NCBI GenBank assembly: GCA_001797815.1
Contig: MGQK01000117.1
Location: forward strand, 6,271-13,276
From: Deltaproteobacteria bacterium RBG_13_61_14
Lineage (GTDB): Bacteria > RBG-13-61-14
Direction: 5' to 3'
Length of the DNA stretch: 7,006 nt
Below the pieces are notes generated by a model. That model had not been told where the DNA came from. It did not search any database and saw only the letters and a list, made by a program, of their open reading frames with translations. The position numbers and the translations under genes are program-made. This document shows positions 1-6,304 of the stretch, one piece after another (within the stretch, counting starts at the first letter, position 1; each line of letters opens with the position of its first letter).

Positions 1-750
1 AGTGACTCCCGAATCGAGCACCAGCTCCAGGGGTTTGGGCTCGGTCAGGAACACCGGCAGTTTGACCTTGAGCGCCACTTGCTCCCAATGGGCCTGGGGC
101 TGGAACTCGAACTGGGGGACCCCTTTCTTCTCCAGGTAAACATGGGCATGCTCGGTCAGCGAAGGCAGGGAGACCGGCCCGGTCCAATGCAGGACCAGCC
201 AGGCCTCGTTTTGCTTGAAGTCCACTTTTTCCAGGTCCACCCCGGTCAGGCCAAAGCCCGGAGTGGTGAAGGAAATGCGCCAGCTCTCGCCGGCCTCGGG
301 CCGGACCAGGCCGACAGGTGTCATGACCTTTTCGAGCTCGACCTCGTAGTTGGTCTCGAAGGCCAGGGGCGGCTTGGGGGTAAAGACCAAGGAGGACCGG
401 TCGCGCCAGATCACCTGGCCTTCCGCCGCGGGGGTGATCTTGACCACCGCGTCCTTGCCGGCCGGGCCTCCGACCAGGGCCGGATCCGCGGTCTCGCGGG
501 GAAAGCGGAACACGATCTCATCCGGGAGGCGGCGGGGGAGGCCCTGGGCGATAATCGAGGGCCGCCAGGAGACCGGGGCCGGGGCGACCGTGGGCTGGGC
601 TGTTGGCGCTTGGCCGGGAGCCTGGGGCTGGGCCGCGGTAGGGGTTGGAGTTCCGGGCTTTTCTTTTGGCGCCCGCTTGCAGGCCAAGGGGAAGATGGCC
701 AGCAGAGCCGCGAGAAGCCCACAGAGAGTGAAATACCTGATTCGAGACAT
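1..750 (-). CDS. N-terminal part of a bacterial alpha-2-macroglobulin-like exported (lipo)protein, cut by window edge
   Basis: The minus-strand frame is open from the ATG at 750-748 to the window edge (250 codons), so the C-terminal end is missing. It starts with a basic n-region and a hydrophobic stretch (residues 9-23), then Cys24 in PLAC. This is a weak lipobox, because Pro occupies the -3 position. A Pro/Ala/Thr-rich tether follows (about 25-60), typical of lipoproteins reaching from a membrane. Residues about 75-150 match the Ig-like first domain of bacterial alpha-2-macroglobulins, including VIWRDRSSLVFTP, an NYEVEL strand and the closing ISFTTPGF. A second macroglobulin-type beta domain begins near residue 155. 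Family members are usually well over 1,000 residues and act in the periplasm as broad protease traps; the thioester region would lie outside the window. A strong Shine-Dalgarno GGAGGAGG (757-764) sits 6 nt before the ATG and fixes the start. The gene diverges from the M16 protease gene. The family call is good, but lipidation and inhibitor activity are inferred. Confidence 0.8.
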   Translation of the reverse strand, partial: MSRIRYFTLCGLLAALLAIFPLACKRAPKEKPGTPTPTAAQPQAPGQAPTAQPTVAPAPVSWRPSIIAQGLPRRLPDEIVFRFPRETADPALVGGPAGKDAVVKITPAAEGQVIWRDRSSLVFTPKPPLAFETNYEVELEKVMTPVGLVRPEAGESWRISFTTPGFGLTGVDLEKVDFKQNEAWLVLHWTGPVSLPSLTEHAHVYLEKKGVPQFEFQPQAHWEQVALKVKLPVFLTEPKPLELVLDSGVT

Positions 751-775
751 GACACACCTCCTCCGTCGGGAATGG

Positions 776-791
776 GGTTAAGGGTTTAACC
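776..791. repeat. Short perfect inverted repeat upstream of the alpha-2-macroglobulin gene
   Basis: GGTTAA (776-781) and TTAACC (786-791) form a 6-bp dyad with a 4-base spacer, 26 bp upstream of the minus-strand start codon and between its ribosome-binding site and any promoter. It could be an operator half-site pair or a small leader hairpin. It is short enough to be chance, and no known regulator motif is recognised. Confidence 0.3.
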
Positions 792-941
792 GGCACAGAA
801 CCCTGCTCTTTCGAACCTCGGCAATAACAAAAGAACCAGTGCCCAATTTCACGGTAGCTTGGCCGAAATGAATCCTAGCAAACGGGTTAGTGGAAAGCAA
901 CCTCCCTTTGTGTCCGGGTGTCCAACCCCAAAGGGTTTGCG

Positions 942-969
942 TTGACAAGCGGGCCAGCCTGTGTCAAAT
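942..969 (+). promoter_or_regulatory. Candidate sigma70-type promoter for the M16 protease gene
   Basis: A consensus -35 TTGACA lies at 942-947. TCAAAT at 964-969 gives a 4/6 match to the -10 consensus with a 16-bp spacer, or CAAATT at 965-970 gives a 3/6 match with 17 bp. It sits about 25-30 bp before the start codons at 994/1000, which implies a short leader. The rest of the divergent intergenic region (765-941) is less G+C-rich than the genes. I see no convincing promoter in it for the leftward gene, and no RNA gene. Confidence 0.5.
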
Positions 970-993
970 TCAAATCAAATCGGCAAGGAGTAG

Positions 994-3873
994 ATGGAGA
1001 TGACCACAAAGCAGCGGATGGCGGGCGCGATCGTGATCGGGGCCATGCTCTTGGCGATGGCTTCCGGGGCCGGGGCCTGGGGCAAGGGCGGCTGGACCAG
1101 GAAGCTGAAGCCGAAAGCCAAGGCGCTAGCGCCGGCGATTTTCAGCAAGGACAAAGAAGTCAAAAGAGAGGACACGTTGATGCTGGAACTGGACAACGGC
1201 TTGCGGGTGGTGATCCGGGAGAACCACGCGGCGCCGGTGGTGGCGCTCGACGTCTGGGTCAACGTGGGCAGCGGCGATGAGACCGACGGCCAGGCCGGGC
1301 TCGCCCACGTGCACGAGCACATGCTCTTCAAGGGCACCGAGCGGCGGGCGGTGGGGGAGATCGCCCGCGAGGTGGAAGGCGCCGGGGGGGACATCAACGC
1401 TTTCACCAGTAACGACAACACGGTCTATCATATCGTCATCGCCAGCCGGTTTTTCGGGAAGGCGCTGGACATCCTGGCCGATTTCATCCAGCATTCGAGC
1501 TTTGATCCGGTGGAGCTGGCCAAGGAAGAGGAAGTGGTGATGGAGGAGTTGCGGCGGAGGGAGGACAATCCCGGCCAGAAGATTTACCGCCATTTGTTCG
1601 AGACCGCTTATAAGGTTCACCCCTACCGCCGGCCGATCATCGGCTACGAGGAGACGGTCAAGCATTTCACCCGCGACCAGATCGTGGGTTTCTACCGTCA
1701 GTGGTATGTGCCGAAGAACATGATCGTGGTGATCGTGGGCGACCTCAACGCCGAGCAAGCCCTGGCCCTGGTGAAGAAAGAGTTCGGCCCCATGCCCAAG
1801 ACGCCCGATCCGCGCGCGGGCGGGAGCGAGCGGGACGCGAAAGAGCCGCCCCAGCCGGAGTTGCGGGTGTCCATCCATCCCCAGGATATATCCGAGACCT
1901 ACCTTTATCTCGGCTTCCATACCCCGGCCTTTACCGGCCCGGACCTGGCCGAGCTGGACCTGCTCTCGGTCATCCTGGGCATGGGCGAAAGCTCGCGGCT
2001 CGTGCAGCGGGTGCGCTCGGAAAAGCAACTGGTCAACAAGATCTGGGGCTATGCCTACACGCCCCGCGATCCCGGCCTGTTTTTAGTGGGCGCCCAACTG
2101 AATACCGGCAAGGCGCCGGAGGCGCTGACCGAAGTCCTGCGGCAGATGTTCCTGGTCAAGCATCAGCCGGTGGAGTCGTGGGAGCTGGCGAAGGCCAAGT
2201 TGCAGTTGGAGGCCGATTCCGACTACTCGCGGGAGACGGTGCAGGGCCAGGCCCGCAAGCTCGGGTATTTCGCTTCGCTCACCGGCGACCCGCTCTACGA
2301 GGAGAAATACCTGGCGCGGGTGAAAGAGGTGAATTCGGAAGACCTGATGCGGGCGGCGAACAAGTATTTTATGAGCCAGAACCTCTCGGTGGTGGCGCTG
2401 GTGCCGGACAAGGACGCCAGGCTGTTCACCCCGGCCATCGCCGAGGCGGCGGTGCAGCGGGTGGACACCGAGGAGGCCGAGGGCAAGAGCGATTCCTGGG
2501 CGGAAAAAGAAACCGCGCCGCCGCCGCCGCCGGCGCCCGAGTCAATCAGCGCGTCGGCCAAAGCGGTGGAGGTCCGGGAGCCGGTGCGCTTCGAGCTTAA
2601 GAACGGCATCCGCTTGATCGTGAAAGAGCGGCACGACGTGCCCCTGGTCGCGGTGCGGGCCGCTTTTCTGGGCGGGCTCCGCTATGAGACGCCGAAGGAC
2701 AACGGGATCAACAATTTCATCGCTTACGCCATTACCGAGGGCACCTCGACCCGCACGGCCAAGGAGATCCACCAGGCGATCGAGGGCATGGCCGGCTCCA
2801 TCGCCGGCTTTTCCGGCCGCAACAGCCTGGGCGTGACCCTGGAAAGCCTGAGCCGCTACTTCGATCCCTCGCTCGAGATCCTGGCCGACGTGCTCCAGAA
2901 CCCGGCCTTTCCCCGGGACGAGCTGGACAAGGCCCGGCTGATCATCCTCTCCAACATCCGCACCCAGAAGGACCTGCCCAGCCAGGTGGCCATGAACGGC
3001 TTCCGCGCCGCGCTCTATCCGCATCATCCTTACGGCCTGAACGTGCTGGGCAGCGAGCCGGTGGTGCAGAAGCTCAGCCAAGCCGACCTGCAAAACTATT
3101 ACTACCAGCGCCTGGCCCGGCCGGAAAACCTGGTGATCGCGGTGACGGGCGACGTGGACGCCAAGGCGGTGAAGAAGCGGGTGGAAGCGCTGCTCGGCGA
3201 CTGGTTCGGCGAGCCGATGCAGCCGCCGGAGTTAACCGAAGACCCGGCGCCCGAGGAGATCCGCAAGGTGGTCGAGTGCATGGACCGGAACCAATCCAAC
3301 CTGGTGCTCGGCTTCCAGGGCGCTACCCTGCAAAGCCCGGAGCGCTATCCCCTGCTGGTGCTCAACGGCGTGCTCTCCAGCATGGGCGGACGGCTCTTCC
3401 TCGAGCTGCGCGACCAGCAAAGCCTGGCCTACTCCGTCTATGCCGCCAGCGAAGACGGGCTCGAACCCGGCTTCCTCTGGGTCTATATCGGCACCGCCCC
3501 GGACAAGGAAGAGACCGCGCTCGCCGGCATCCTCGCGGAGCTCGATCGCATCCGCACCGAGCCGGTGCCGGCGGATGAGTTGCAGCGGGCCAAAAACTCG
3601 CTGATCGGCGGCTTCGAGATTGATTTGCAGCGCAATGCCTCCCAGGCCTCGCACCTGGCCTTTGACGAGATCTACGGACTCGGCTATCGCGACTCCGAGC
3701 GCTTTGCTGAGCGCGTCCAGGCCGTGACCTCGGAAGAGGCGCTGAAAGCGGCTGAGAAATACTATCCGCTCTCGGCCTACGTGCTCTCCGTGGTCAAGCC
3801 CTGCCCGGAGGAGCAGAAAAAGGCCGCGCCGGTGAAAAAGAAACCCCACAAGAAGCCCCGCCGGAGGAAATAG
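994..3873 (+). CDS. Secreted tandem-domain M16 (pitrilysin-type) zinc metallopeptidase
   Basis: 959 codons. A signal peptide spans residues 1-28 (hydrophobic 10-24, likely cleavage after AGA at 26-28), so the protein is exported, probably to the periplasm. The first M16 half (about 62-400) has the inverted zinc motif HxxEH as HVHEH (H105, E108, H109), followed 76 residues later by E185 in VVMEEL, the expected third zinc ligand. A Pro-rich linker (P509-P513) leads to the second half (about 530-870). That half keeps the fold but has NNFIAY where HxxEH would be, so it is a non-catalytic partner half. The second half also has the RLFLELRDQQSLAYSV stretch carrying the Arg/Tyr pair typical of the family. 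The C-terminus is strongly basic (KKKPHKKPRRRK). The family degrades peptides inside a clamshell chamber; the substrate here is unknown. AAGGAG (985-990) is only 3 nt before the ATG at 994 but 9 nt before the in-frame ATG at 1000, so MTTKQRM may be the true start. The 3' end is duplicated at 6235-6304. Confidence 0.93.
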   Translation: MEMTTKQRMAGAIVIGAMLLAMASGAGAWGKGGWTRKLKPKAKALAPAIFSKDKEVKREDTLMLELDNGLRVVIRENHAAPVVALDVWVNVGSGDETDGQAGLAHVHEHMLFKGTERRAVGEIAREVEGAGGDINAFTSNDNTVYHIVIASRFFGKALDILADFIQHSSFDPVELAKEEEVVMEELRRREDNPGQKIYRHLFETAYKVHPYRRPIIGYEETVKHFTRDQIVGFYRQWYVPKNMIVVIVGDLNAEQALALVKKEFGPMPKTPDPRAGGSERDAKEPPQPELRVSIHPQDISETYLYLGFHTPAFTGPDLAELDLLSVILGMGESSRLVQRVRSEKQLVNKIWGYAYTPRDPGLFLVGAQLNTGKAPEALTEVLRQMFLVKHQPVESWELAKAKLQLEADSDYSRETVQGQARKLGYFASLTGDPLYEEKYLARVKEVNSEDLMRAANKYFMSQNLSVVALVPDKDARLFTPAIAEAAVQRVDTEEAEGKSDSWAEKETAPPPPPAPESISASAKAVEVREPVRFELKNGIRLIVKERHDVPLVAVRAAFLGGLRYETPKDNGINNFIAYAITEGTSTRTAKEIHQAIEGMAGSIAGFSGRNSLGVTLESLSRYFDPSLEILADVLQNPAFPRDELDKARLIILSNIRTQKDLPSQVAMNGFRAALYPHHPYGLNVLGSEPVVQKLSQADLQNYYYQRLARPENLVIAVTGDVDAKAVKKRVEALLGDWFGEPMQPPELTEDPAPEEIRKVVECMDRNQSNLVLGFQGATLQSPERYPLLVLNGVLSSMGGRLFLELRDQQSLAYSVYAASEDGLEPGFLWVYIGTAPDKEETALAGILAELDRIRTEPVPADELQRAKNSLIGGFEIDLQRNASQASHLAFDEIYGLGYRDSERFAERVQAVTSEEALKAAEKYYPLSAYVLSVVKPCPEEQKKAAPVKKKPHKKPRRRK

Positions 3874-3919
3874 GGCGCAAGTCATGGACGGGAAAGAGCG
3901 GGCGCGGCGGGCGATCGAG
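3804..3919. repeat. Left copy of a 116-bp diverged direct repeat flanking the insert
   Basis: This stretch holds the last 22 sense codons and stop of the M16 gene, the 10-bp gap and the first 12 codons of the next gene. It aligns without gaps to 6235-6350 (constant offset 2431) with 11 mismatches by hand count, about 90% identity. Similarity stops at the insert on the right side of this copy and on the left side of the other copy. Confidence 0.9.
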
Positions 3920-3925
3920 CTTTAA
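3884..3925 (+). pseudogene. Truncated 5' stub of the URO-D family gene
   Basis: An ATG 10 bp after the M16 stop opens a frame reading MDGKERARRAIEL and then TAA. The first 12 codons match the start of the intact gene at 6315 (MDGKERAKRAIEF). The match ends at 3919, just before the AATTAGGGACAGTCAC insert end supplies the stop. This stub marks where the downstream gene originally began. At 13 codons it is not expected to be functional, although it may still be translated by coupling to the protease gene. Confidence 0.85.
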
Positions 3926-3939
3926 TTAGGGACAGTCAC
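3924..3939 (+). repeat. Left terminal copy of AATTAGGGACAGTCAC
   Basis: The 16 bases are identical to 6213-6228. The ten-base core GGACAGTCAC also occurs inverted at 6151-6160. The copy abuts the truncated gene stub and is followed by a T-rich run (3941-3948) and a promoter. Confidence 0.85.
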
Positions 3940-3952
3940 CTATTTTTTCGAT

Positions 3953-3982
3953 TTGACATTGTCATTCCTAATGGTCTATGCT
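3953..3982 (+). promoter_or_regulatory. Strong sigma70-like promoter with a leaderless ATG, left over from the transposase
   Basis: A perfect TTGACA (3953-3958) and TATGCT (3977-3982) are separated by 18 bp. The ATG at 3989 begins only 7 nt after the -10 box, so any transcript from it would be essentially leaderless. The frame opens MAR, the usual first residues of Y1/REP-associated transposases, but after a few codons no family similarity remains. The likely reading is a transposase promoter and start codon separated from its gene body by deletion. It points toward the flavoprotein gene and could still contribute transcription to it. Confidence 0.55.
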
Positions 3983-3999
3983 CGGCTCATGGCTAGATC

Positions 4000-4190
4000 C
4001 AGCGCCTCGGCCCATCTCTCCGGCCACGACCCAAGCGGGCTTTTAGACCCCAGGGGTGTGACAGAAATAGTGATGTTCGTGTCCGCCTTTTTGGGCGACG
4101 GTGGGGGCGACCGGCCGGTCGCCCTCGCAAGAGCGCGGCCAATCGCGCTGATACGTCCGTCCCGGGAAGTCCCCATCAGCAATTTTTTCA
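4000..4190. other. Unassigned stretch between the transposase start and C-terminal relics
   Basis: No gene is recognised here on either strand. Frames open through it (for example 3953-4291 plus and 4344-3976 minus) give Arg/Pro/Gly-rich, low-complexity translations with no family resemblance and no ribosome-binding site. It contains a perfect 20-bp palindrome at 4105-4124. It is probably scrambled or replaced sequence from the middle of the old transposase gene, or an unrelated fragment. Confidence 0.4.
4105..4124. repeat. Perfect 20-bp palindrome
   Basis: GGGCGACCGG is followed directly by its reverse complement CCGGTCGCCC. There is no spacer and no T-run on either side, so it does not look like an ordinary intrinsic terminator. 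It could be a structural element of the mobile DNA or a dyad binding site. Confidence 0.6.
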
Positions 4191-4194
4191 CACA

Positions 4195-4417
4195 CCATTG
4201 TGCCCCTGGTCGCTTGACCACCGCCTGCCCGCCGCAGAGTGGACCGGCTTTCTGGAACGATCCGAGGACAAGGAAGACCCGGCCCGGATGACGAGAGAGC
4301 ATCACCCGAGGACATCCTGTGGCCGGCGGCAGCTTTATCAGCAAGCTGGAAGCCTCCTTGGGCTTCCGCCTGCGGCCGCGGCCGGTCGGAAGACCGAAAA
4401 AGGAAAAAAATCGGTGA
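4195..4417 (+). pseudogene. Decayed C-terminal relic of a Y1 (IS200/REP-associated) transposase
   Basis: Two reading frames join into the C-terminal end of a Y1-type transposase. The first has AAEWTGFLERSEDKED (frame ending near 4297), matching the family's 'W..FL' segment. After a frameshift near 4290-4300 the second reads RGHPVAGGSFISKLE, then ASLGFRLRPRPVGRPKKEK, and stops at TGA 4415-4417. This follows the family pattern of GRP-G, a SF..LE stretch, LG..LRP and a terminal GRPKK tail. Further upstream, LVA-stop-PPPA (4203-4230) may continue the relic through a stop and another shift. The catalytic HxH and Tyr regions are absent, so it cannot be active. Its polarity agrees with the promoter at 3953. 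I see the resemblance only from family knowledge, with no alignment run. Confidence 0.6.
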
Positions 4418-4551
4418 CGTTTCCCATATTGTCTATTGGGTGGTGTAAGATGGGAATTGAACTTGGCCTAGGTTATGGTTTGGAAAGAAATGTGGAAACG
4501 GAAAGAAAATTGATAACCGATATGACGCTCGCGTGCGGATGGAGGTGAAAA

Positions 4552-6141
4552 ATGACCGCGGTTGTAAACGATAAGACGCAAGTCTATCTCGTCGGAGGAG
4601 GAATCGCCGGGCTTTCCGCTGCCGTCTTTGCCATCAGGGACGCCCACATTCCAGGAAAGAATATACATATATTTGAAGTACTGGATGTTATGGGCGGAGC
4701 TTTGGATGGTGCCGGTTCGCCTGACAAATATTATGTCACCCGCGGAGACAGGAAATTTAATATCGAGGTCTTCAACTGCACCTGGGATCTTTTTTCAGCC
4801 ATTCCTTCGCTGACTGATCCGAAAAAAACAGTGAAAGATGAATTCTTTGAATATAACAAAATCCATAAGAAAAACGCCAAATCCCGATTGATCGACAAAA
4901 ACCGGAATAAAGATGATGTGTCCACGATGGGCCTTAGTTGGGGAGACAGGAGAAAAATGCTTTCACTCATAGTCATTCCCGAAAGTAGGATCGAAAACCG
5001 CCGGATTGACTCATGGTTTGATCCTTCATTTTTTGAGACCAATTTCTGGAAAGTATTTTCTTCGATGTTTGCGATTGAGTACTGGAATGACCTGGTAGAA
5101 ATGAAGCGATATGTGCGTAGATTTATGCATGATTTTTATAGAATGGTTCAGGGCGGCGGAGAGGTGGTTACACCGTACCATAATTATGATTCCATAATTC
5201 GGCCTATTACAAAATGGCTGGGACAGCAAGGCGTCAACTTTGAAATGGGGTGTAAGGTCACTGACCTGGATTTCAATCCTTCCCAAGATGAATTGACCGT
5301 TGAACGAATTCACTACCTCCGCCATGGAGAAGAGAAAGAAGTAGTCGTGAGCAAGAGCGACTATGTATTCGTTACCAACGGATCAATGACTGCGGATTCC
5401 AGACGCGGGTCCATGACCGACAGCCCCCCCCTTGAAACAAGGAAATTGGACGGCTCTTGGACCCTCTGGGAAAATATTGCGAAAAAGCGGCCGGGTTTGG
5501 GAAACCCATCCGTTTTTAATAGTCATATAGATGAATCAAAATGGATTACGTTTTCTGTTACCGCTAAGGATCCGGCTTTTCTAAAATTGTATGAACAGTT
5601 CACCGGCAATAAACCGGGGCAGGCGGATATGGTTACGTTTAAGGACTCAAACTGGCATATGTCCATACTCGTGCCGCATCAACCGCACTTTCTCAATCAG
5701 CCTAAGGATGTATTTCTGTGGGGGGGATGCGGCTTAGTCCCAGACAAGGAGGGCGACTATGTCAAGATAGAGATGTCCGAATGCAGCGGTAAGGACATAT
5801 TGACCGAAGTGTGCCACCACTTCGGGTTCGTTAAAGAGCTGCCGCACATCCTCGAGACCTCCACCTGTATTCCGAGCATGATGCCATATGAAATGAGCCA
5901 CTTTTTGCCGAGAAAAAAGAGTGACCGGCCTCTGGTGGTGCCGAAAGGATCAACCAATCTGGCGTTTATGGGACAGTTCACTGAGAGCGGCGAGTGCGTT
6001 ATGCTAGTGGAATCCTCGGTCCGATGCGGGAAAATGGCCGTGTATTCGCTTCTCGATTTGGACAAAAAAGTTCCTCCGGTTTACACGGGAGTCTATAATC
6101 CCGCCGTATGGTTAAGGACTATTGTCCAAGTGCTCAAATAG
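4552..6141 (+). CDS. Divergent oleate hydratase (MCRA) family FAD protein
   Basis: 529 codons, preceded by GGAGGTGA (4541-4548) at good spacing. Residues 12-29 carry the Rossmann FAD motif (VYLVGGGIAGLSAAVF), followed by IHIFE and GGALDG. Family blocks continue with NCTWDLFSAIPSL (75-87), MKRY with Tyr187, NYDSIIRPI (211-219), FVTNGS (273-278), GSWTLWENIA (301-310), DSNWHMS (365-371) and PRKKSDRPLVVPKG with NLAFMGQF (453-476). Oleate hydratases add water to the cis-9 double bond of unsaturated fatty acids, using FAD as a structural and activating cofactor. Tyr187 appears to match the usual proton-donor Tyr. However, the family's RGGRE catalytic segment reads RGDRK (64-68), with Lys68 where the catalytic Glu is expected; Glu72 is nearby. 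Double-bond hydration is therefore uncertain. There is no signal peptide. The lower G+C than both flanks suggests transfer. Family membership is very likely; the substrate is unknown. Confidence 0.88.
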   Translation: MTAVVNDKTQVYLVGGGIAGLSAAVFAIRDAHIPGKNIHIFEVLDVMGGALDGAGSPDKYYVTRGDRKFNIEVFNCTWDLFSAIPSLTDPKKTVKDEFFEYNKIHKKNAKSRLIDKNRNKDDVSTMGLSWGDRRKMLSLIVIPESRIENRRIDSWFDPSFFETNFWKVFSSMFAIEYWNDLVEMKRYVRRFMHDFYRMVQGGGEVVTPYHNYDSIIRPITKWLGQQGVNFEMGCKVTDLDFNPSQDELTVERIHYLRHGEEKEVVVSKSDYVFVTNGSMTADSRRGSMTDSPPLETRKLDGSWTLWENIAKKRPGLGNPSVFNSHIDESKWITFSVTAKDPAFLKLYEQFTGNKPGQADMVTFKDSNWHMSILVPHQPHFLNQPKDVFLWGGCGLVPDKEGDYVKIEMSECSGKDILTEVCHHFGFVKELPHILETSTCIPSMMPYEMSHFLPRKKSDRPLVVPKGSTNLAFMGQFTESGECVMLVESSVRCGKMAVYSLLDLDKKVPPVYTGVYNPAVWLRTIVQVLK

Positions 6142-6150
6142 ATTCAGGGC

Positions 6151-6228
6151 GTGACTGTCCATCAAACCCCATTCTTCCGGGGTGCGAGAACCGTCGCATC
6201 CATAGAGATAAAAATTAGGGACAGTCAC
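6151..6228. repeat. REP-like nested palindrome at the right end of the insert, possible terminator
   Basis: GTGACTGTCC (6151-6160) pairs with GGACAGTCAC (6219-6228) to close a 78-nt structure. Inside are two small hairpins: CCCC/GGGG (6167-6170, 6179-6182) and TGCGA/TCGCA (6183-6187, 6194-6198). The arrangement of outer stem plus inner stems resembles REP/BIME-type structures used by Y1 transposases. It begins 9 bp after the oleate-hydratase-family stop and could also end that transcript, though it has no T-run. It includes the right copy of AATTAGGGACAGTCAC (6213-6228). Confidence 0.6.
6213..6228 (+). repeat. Right terminal copy of AATTAGGGACAGTCAC
   Basis: The 16 bases are identical to, and in the same orientation as, 3924-3939. 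Host-derived sequence resumes 6 bp later at 6235 (GAATTT lies between). This copy is also the right arm of the surrounding palindrome. Confidence 0.85.
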
Positions 6229-6234
6229 GAATTT

Positions 6235-6304
6235 CCCGGAGGAGCAGAAAAAGGCCGCGCCGGTGAAAAGGAAACCTCCGAAGAAACCCCGCCGGAGGAA
6301 ATAG
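6235..6304 (+). pseudogene. Orphan copy of the M16 protease 3' end
   Basis: The frame ends PEEQKKAAPVKRKPPKKP plus RRRK and TAG at 6302-6304, matching the C-terminus of the intact protease (which has KKKPHKKP). It has no start of its own. It preserves the sequence just upstream of the URO-D gene, including GGAGG at 6294-6298 and AGGG at 6303-6306, so it may still serve as that gene's translation initiation region. Confidence 0.85.

Larger units (their letters stand above)
3924..6234. mobile_element. Insert bounded by GGGACAGTCAC repeats: transposase relic plus flavoprotein cargo
   Basis: The insert starts with AATTAGGGACAGTCAC at 3924-3939 and ends with the same 16 bases, in direct orientation, at 6213-6228. 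A short GAATTT tail follows before host sequence resumes at 6235. Inside are a promoter, the relic of a Y1/REP-associated transposase, the oleate-hydratase-family gene and a REP-like palindrome. Composition falls sharply in the second half compared with both flanks. I associate this repeat motif with Y1-transposase (RAYT-like) elements, but this is from memory and was not checked. Alternatively, the region could be a recombination import that merely ends at repeats, or a metagenomic assembly join at a repeat. Confidence 0.65.

Noticed and set aside
79-789. Long plus-strand open frame opposite the alpha-2-macroglobulin gene
   Set aside because: The translation is Gly/Arg/Asp-rich without family resemblance and has no ribosome-binding site. 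The minus-strand frame has a signal sequence, recognisable domains and a strong Shine-Dalgarno.
1126-2028. 300-codon minus-strand frame inside the M16 gene
   Set aside because: It is a His/Leu/Gly-rich mirror translation of a high-GC gene with clear zinc-site motifs on the other strand. It has no independent initiation signals.
2516-2533. CCG triplet run as a microsatellite of interest
   Set aside because: It simply encodes the Pro-rich linker between the two halves of the protease and is short.
3953-4291. 113-codon plus-strand frame at the left end of the insert as a functional gene
   Set aside because: Its annotated start lies within the promoter. The only sensible start (3989) gives MAR followed by unrecognisable sequence, so it fits a broken transposase better than a new small protein.
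3976-4344. 122-codon minus-strand frame across the transposase relic
   Set aside because: It has no ribosome-binding site or family similarity, and it overlaps relic sequence readable on the plus strand.
4383-4396. CGGTC-GGAA-GACCG hairpin next to A-rich runs as a terminator
   Set aside because: On the plus strand it is followed by A and not T. On the minus strand the T-run precedes the stem, so it is not an intrinsic terminator in either direction.
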